A stretch of DNA of 64,000 nucleotides from positions 186,001-250,000 of the forward strand of contig NZ_PSYR01000001.1 of assembly GCF_003333315.1 (NCBI RefSeq), read 5' to 3'. How positions within the stretch are numbered: the first letter of the stretch is position 1; each line of letters opens with the position of its first letter. The notes beneath the pieces are model-generated. The model had not been told where the DNA came from and made no database searches. It was given only the letters and a program-made list of their open reading frames with translations. The DNA comes from Acidiferrobacter thiooxydans. GTDB taxonomy: Bacteria > Pseudomonadota > Gammaproteobacteria > Acidiferrobacterales > Acidiferrobacteraceae. The position numbers and the translations under genes were made by a program. Positions 62,493-64,000 of the stretch are shown here, piece after piece.

Positions 62493-63500
62493 TTACGACA
62501 TGGCTTGAGTTTCGTGCTCATTGCCGGCCGCACCTTGTAGGCCGCATGGCCTATGGCCGGTCATTGTGGTGAAACATCCACCACTCCACACATCGGGCGG
62601 TTCCCGCCCGGAGCCGGACATCGCTTCGCCTAGCAACCATTGAGCAAACGCTTGCACGGGCTCTCCGCTCAATCCGATAGGTTCGGGAAGAACGAGGCAG
62701 AACGTTTTGGAGATGCTCTTCCCGTCTGGCCACGGAGCGACCAACCGCCCCTGCGCCAGTTCGGCCTCAACGTAAAAGCGCGGCACGAGGGCCACACCGA
62801 GGCCGGCCACTGCCGCCTCGATCAGCATCGCGTGAAGGTCGTAGCGCGCCCCAATCGCGGGACTGGTCAGTGCGATACCGGTGTCCTGCGAATAGTGTTG
62901 CCAGGCATCGGGGTTTTGCCGTCGGTGCAGGCGCGGCAAAGTGTCCAGTGCGGCAGTCCCCCCTTTACTTTCTTTCAGAAGGGCGGGATGACAAACCGGA
63001 ATGAGCACCTCATGCAGCAGACTGTACGTGCGCATTCCTGTCCACGCCGCATGCTCGAAATGGATTGCGGCATCGAACCCGCTTCCGGCGAGGACGAAAG
63101 GCTCCAATCGTTCGGTAAGATGCACGGTGATATTGGGGTGCTTCTGCCGGAATCGTGACAAGCGGGGAATGAGCCATCTCATCGCGAAAGTCGGGATAGT
63201 GGCAATATCGAGGCTTGCGCTACCGCTCGGTTGCCCCATCAGGTACTGGCTGTCGCGGTGCAGGCGATCGAGTATCTCGCGGACTTGAGCCGCGTATCGC
63301 TCCCCATGGGGCAGGACCCTAACGCGATTTCCGATTCGCTCAAACAGCGTGACACCGAGGAAGGCTTCCAGTCGCCCGATCTGGCGGCTGATTGCTCCCT
63401 CGGTCAGGGACAACTCGTCCGCCGCGCGGGCGAAACTGCCATGACGGGCCGCGGCCTCGAATGCTATCAGTGCCGCGTTGCTGGGGATCTTCCGGCGCAT
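62493..63500 (-). CDS. LysR-family transcription regulator (GcvA-like)
   Basis: 335 residues. The N-terminal winged helix is NAALIAFEAAARHGSFARAADELSLTEGAISRQIGRLE (about 8-46), followed by a LysR effector-binding domain (IPTFAMRWLIPRLSRFRQKHPNITVHLTE). The last 40 residues (GREPPDVWSGGCFTTMTG...) have no counterpart in typical GcvA-type proteins and may be random read-through. It is divergent from the gene at 63609, its probable target. Codon use and GC here are lower than in most of the window, suggesting transfer. Confidence 0.92.
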   Translation of the reverse strand: MRRKIPSNAALIAFEAAARHGSFARAADELSLTEGAISRQIGRLEAFLGVTLFERIGNRVRVLPHGERYAAQVREILDRLHRDSQYLMGQPSGSASLDIATIPTFAMRWLIPRLSRFRQKHPNITVHLTERLEPFVLAGSGFDAAIHFEHAAWTGMRTYSLLHEVLIPVCHPALLKESKGGTAALDTLPRLHRRQNPDAWQHYSQDTGIALTSPAIGARYDLHAMLIEAAVAGLGVALVPRFYVEAELAQGRLVAPWPDGKSISKTFCLVLPEPIGLSGEPVQAFAQWLLGEAMSGSGREPPDVWSGGCFTTMTGHRPCGLQGAAGNEHETQAMS

Positions 63501-63608
63501 GGGCCTTCCTGATTCGGGGCTGGCGAATCCAGCTCACCGTGACATTTCATCACCGAAGCATACCAAAAAAGCGATTTACATGCAGAATCACGGCCGTATC
63601 ATGATGGA

Positions 63609-64000
63609 ATGTCAACAAAGGAATCCGGGCCAATAAGCTTTCTGGTCACGAGTGATCCAATGATCTATACAGTAGAATGCAGCTTCACCGATCCGGCTAG
63701 CGAGGCGGAGTGGAACGAGTTTTATAGTCTGGCAAAATTGCCAGCGCTTATTTCGGTGCGGGGATTCCATACCTCACAGCGCTTCAAAGCCTTGACCGCC
63801 GGTTGTCCTGTTTATCTTGCCGTTCACTCGATCAACAATCTCGAGATTTTGCAAGGGGATGAGTATCGCCAGAAAGGCGGTGGCAATTTCTCGCGCTGGC
63901 AACAACACATCACGGATTGGCATAGAAATCTCTACGGTGGCCTTGACCGCGCACCTGCTATCGGCGCAAACGAGTATCTAGTGGTGAGCGCAATCGGCCC
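63609..64000 (+). CDS. Hypothetical protein, cut by right edge
   Basis: About 130 codons are visible, open to the window end. ATG 63609 or ATG 63660 can start it; the second gives MIYTVECSFTDPASEAEWNEFY, a compact alpha/beta start. Later VRGFHTSQRFKAL and NFSRWQQHITDWHRNLYGG suggest an antibiotic-monooxygenase/EthD-like ferredoxin fold, but this is an impression. It lies divergent from the LysR gene, a normal layout for a regulator and its target operon. Confidence 0.6.
   Translation, partial: MSTKESGPISFLVTSDPMIYTVECSFTDPASEAEWNEFYSLAKLPALISVRGFHTSQRFKALTAGCPVYLAVHSINNLEILQGDEYRQKGGGNFSRWQQHITDWHRNLYGGLDRAPAIGANEYLVVSAIG

Overview
The window is 64 kb of GC-rich, densely packed chromosome. 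It looks like a gammaproteobacterium, probably an autotrophic sulfur- or iron-oxidiser of the Acidiferrobacter/Thioalkalivibrio kind. The gammaproteobacterial gene orders lptD-surA-pdxA-rsmA, mreBCD-mrdA-rodA-rlpA and dat-ybeD-lipB-lipA are all present. A PP-loop tRNA-type gene next to TusA, of a kind I associate with sulfur-oxidisers, supports the second part. The genus is an inference from memory of such proteins, not from a search.

Layout. 1-7.9 kb: an AmgK-like kinase (cut by the left edge), divergent from lptD-surA-pdxA-rsmA (outer-membrane assembly, vitamin B6, 16S rRNA methylation). 5.9-12.1 kb, minus strand: mtgA-glyQ-glyS-mazG-like-gmhB-plsC-like-queH as one tight run. 12.07-14.50 kb: an intact two-gene insertion sequence (ISNCY-like transposase plus a DUF4338/DruA-like protein) with a 9-bp target duplication that contains the mtgA start codon. 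14.6-17.0 kb: PP-loop protein, TusA-like protein and CDF transporter. 17.0-18.7 kb: glnA with NtrC-like sites and a sigma-54 promoter. 18.9-22.9 kb: ferritin-like protein, a large beta-propeller lipoprotein and fnr. 23.6-28.6 kb: a nitrosative-stress-type cluster (MarR, hemerythrin, DUF2249, two polytopic membrane proteins including NnrS, CopD-like). 28.7-36.7 kb: anaerobic ribonucleotide reductase (split nrdD, nrdG), divergent from radical SAM-yhcC-ubiU-ubiV-(lipoate-ligase-like/DUF116 fusion). 37-40 kb: outer-membrane barrel, a thioredoxin-fold protein and a methyltransferase. 40.2-43.6 kb: ubiT divergent from ubiD, then hemN. 43.6-46.6 kb: cytochrome c, nitronate monooxygenase-like protein, DUF2249-hemerythrin fusion, TrhA. 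46.6-47.8 kb: a yqjD-yqjE-like membrane trio. 47.9-57.9 kb, minus strand: mreBCD-mrdA-rodA-rlpA and dat-ybeD-lipB-lipA-ydcF-like. 58.1-61.3 kb: gatCAB. 61.7-64 kb: a methyltransferase, a LysR regulator and a hypothetical gene cut by the right edge, in lower-GC sequence at the end.

How the genes work together. A low-oxygen theme recurs. Fnr is encoded here, and perfect or near-perfect FNR boxes lie in front of fnr itself, between nrdD and the ubiUV cluster, between ubiT and ubiD, and in front of hemN. Together these genes cover oxygen-independent dNTP, ubiquinone and heme synthesis, so the window carries a compact anaerobic-biosynthesis regulon.

Cautions. gatA and the nitronate monooxygenase-like gene each carry an apparent one-base deletion in a run of six G. 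This looks more like consensus error than biology. A dispersed element of about 55 bp with inverted ends occurs three times, each time at a gene 3' end.
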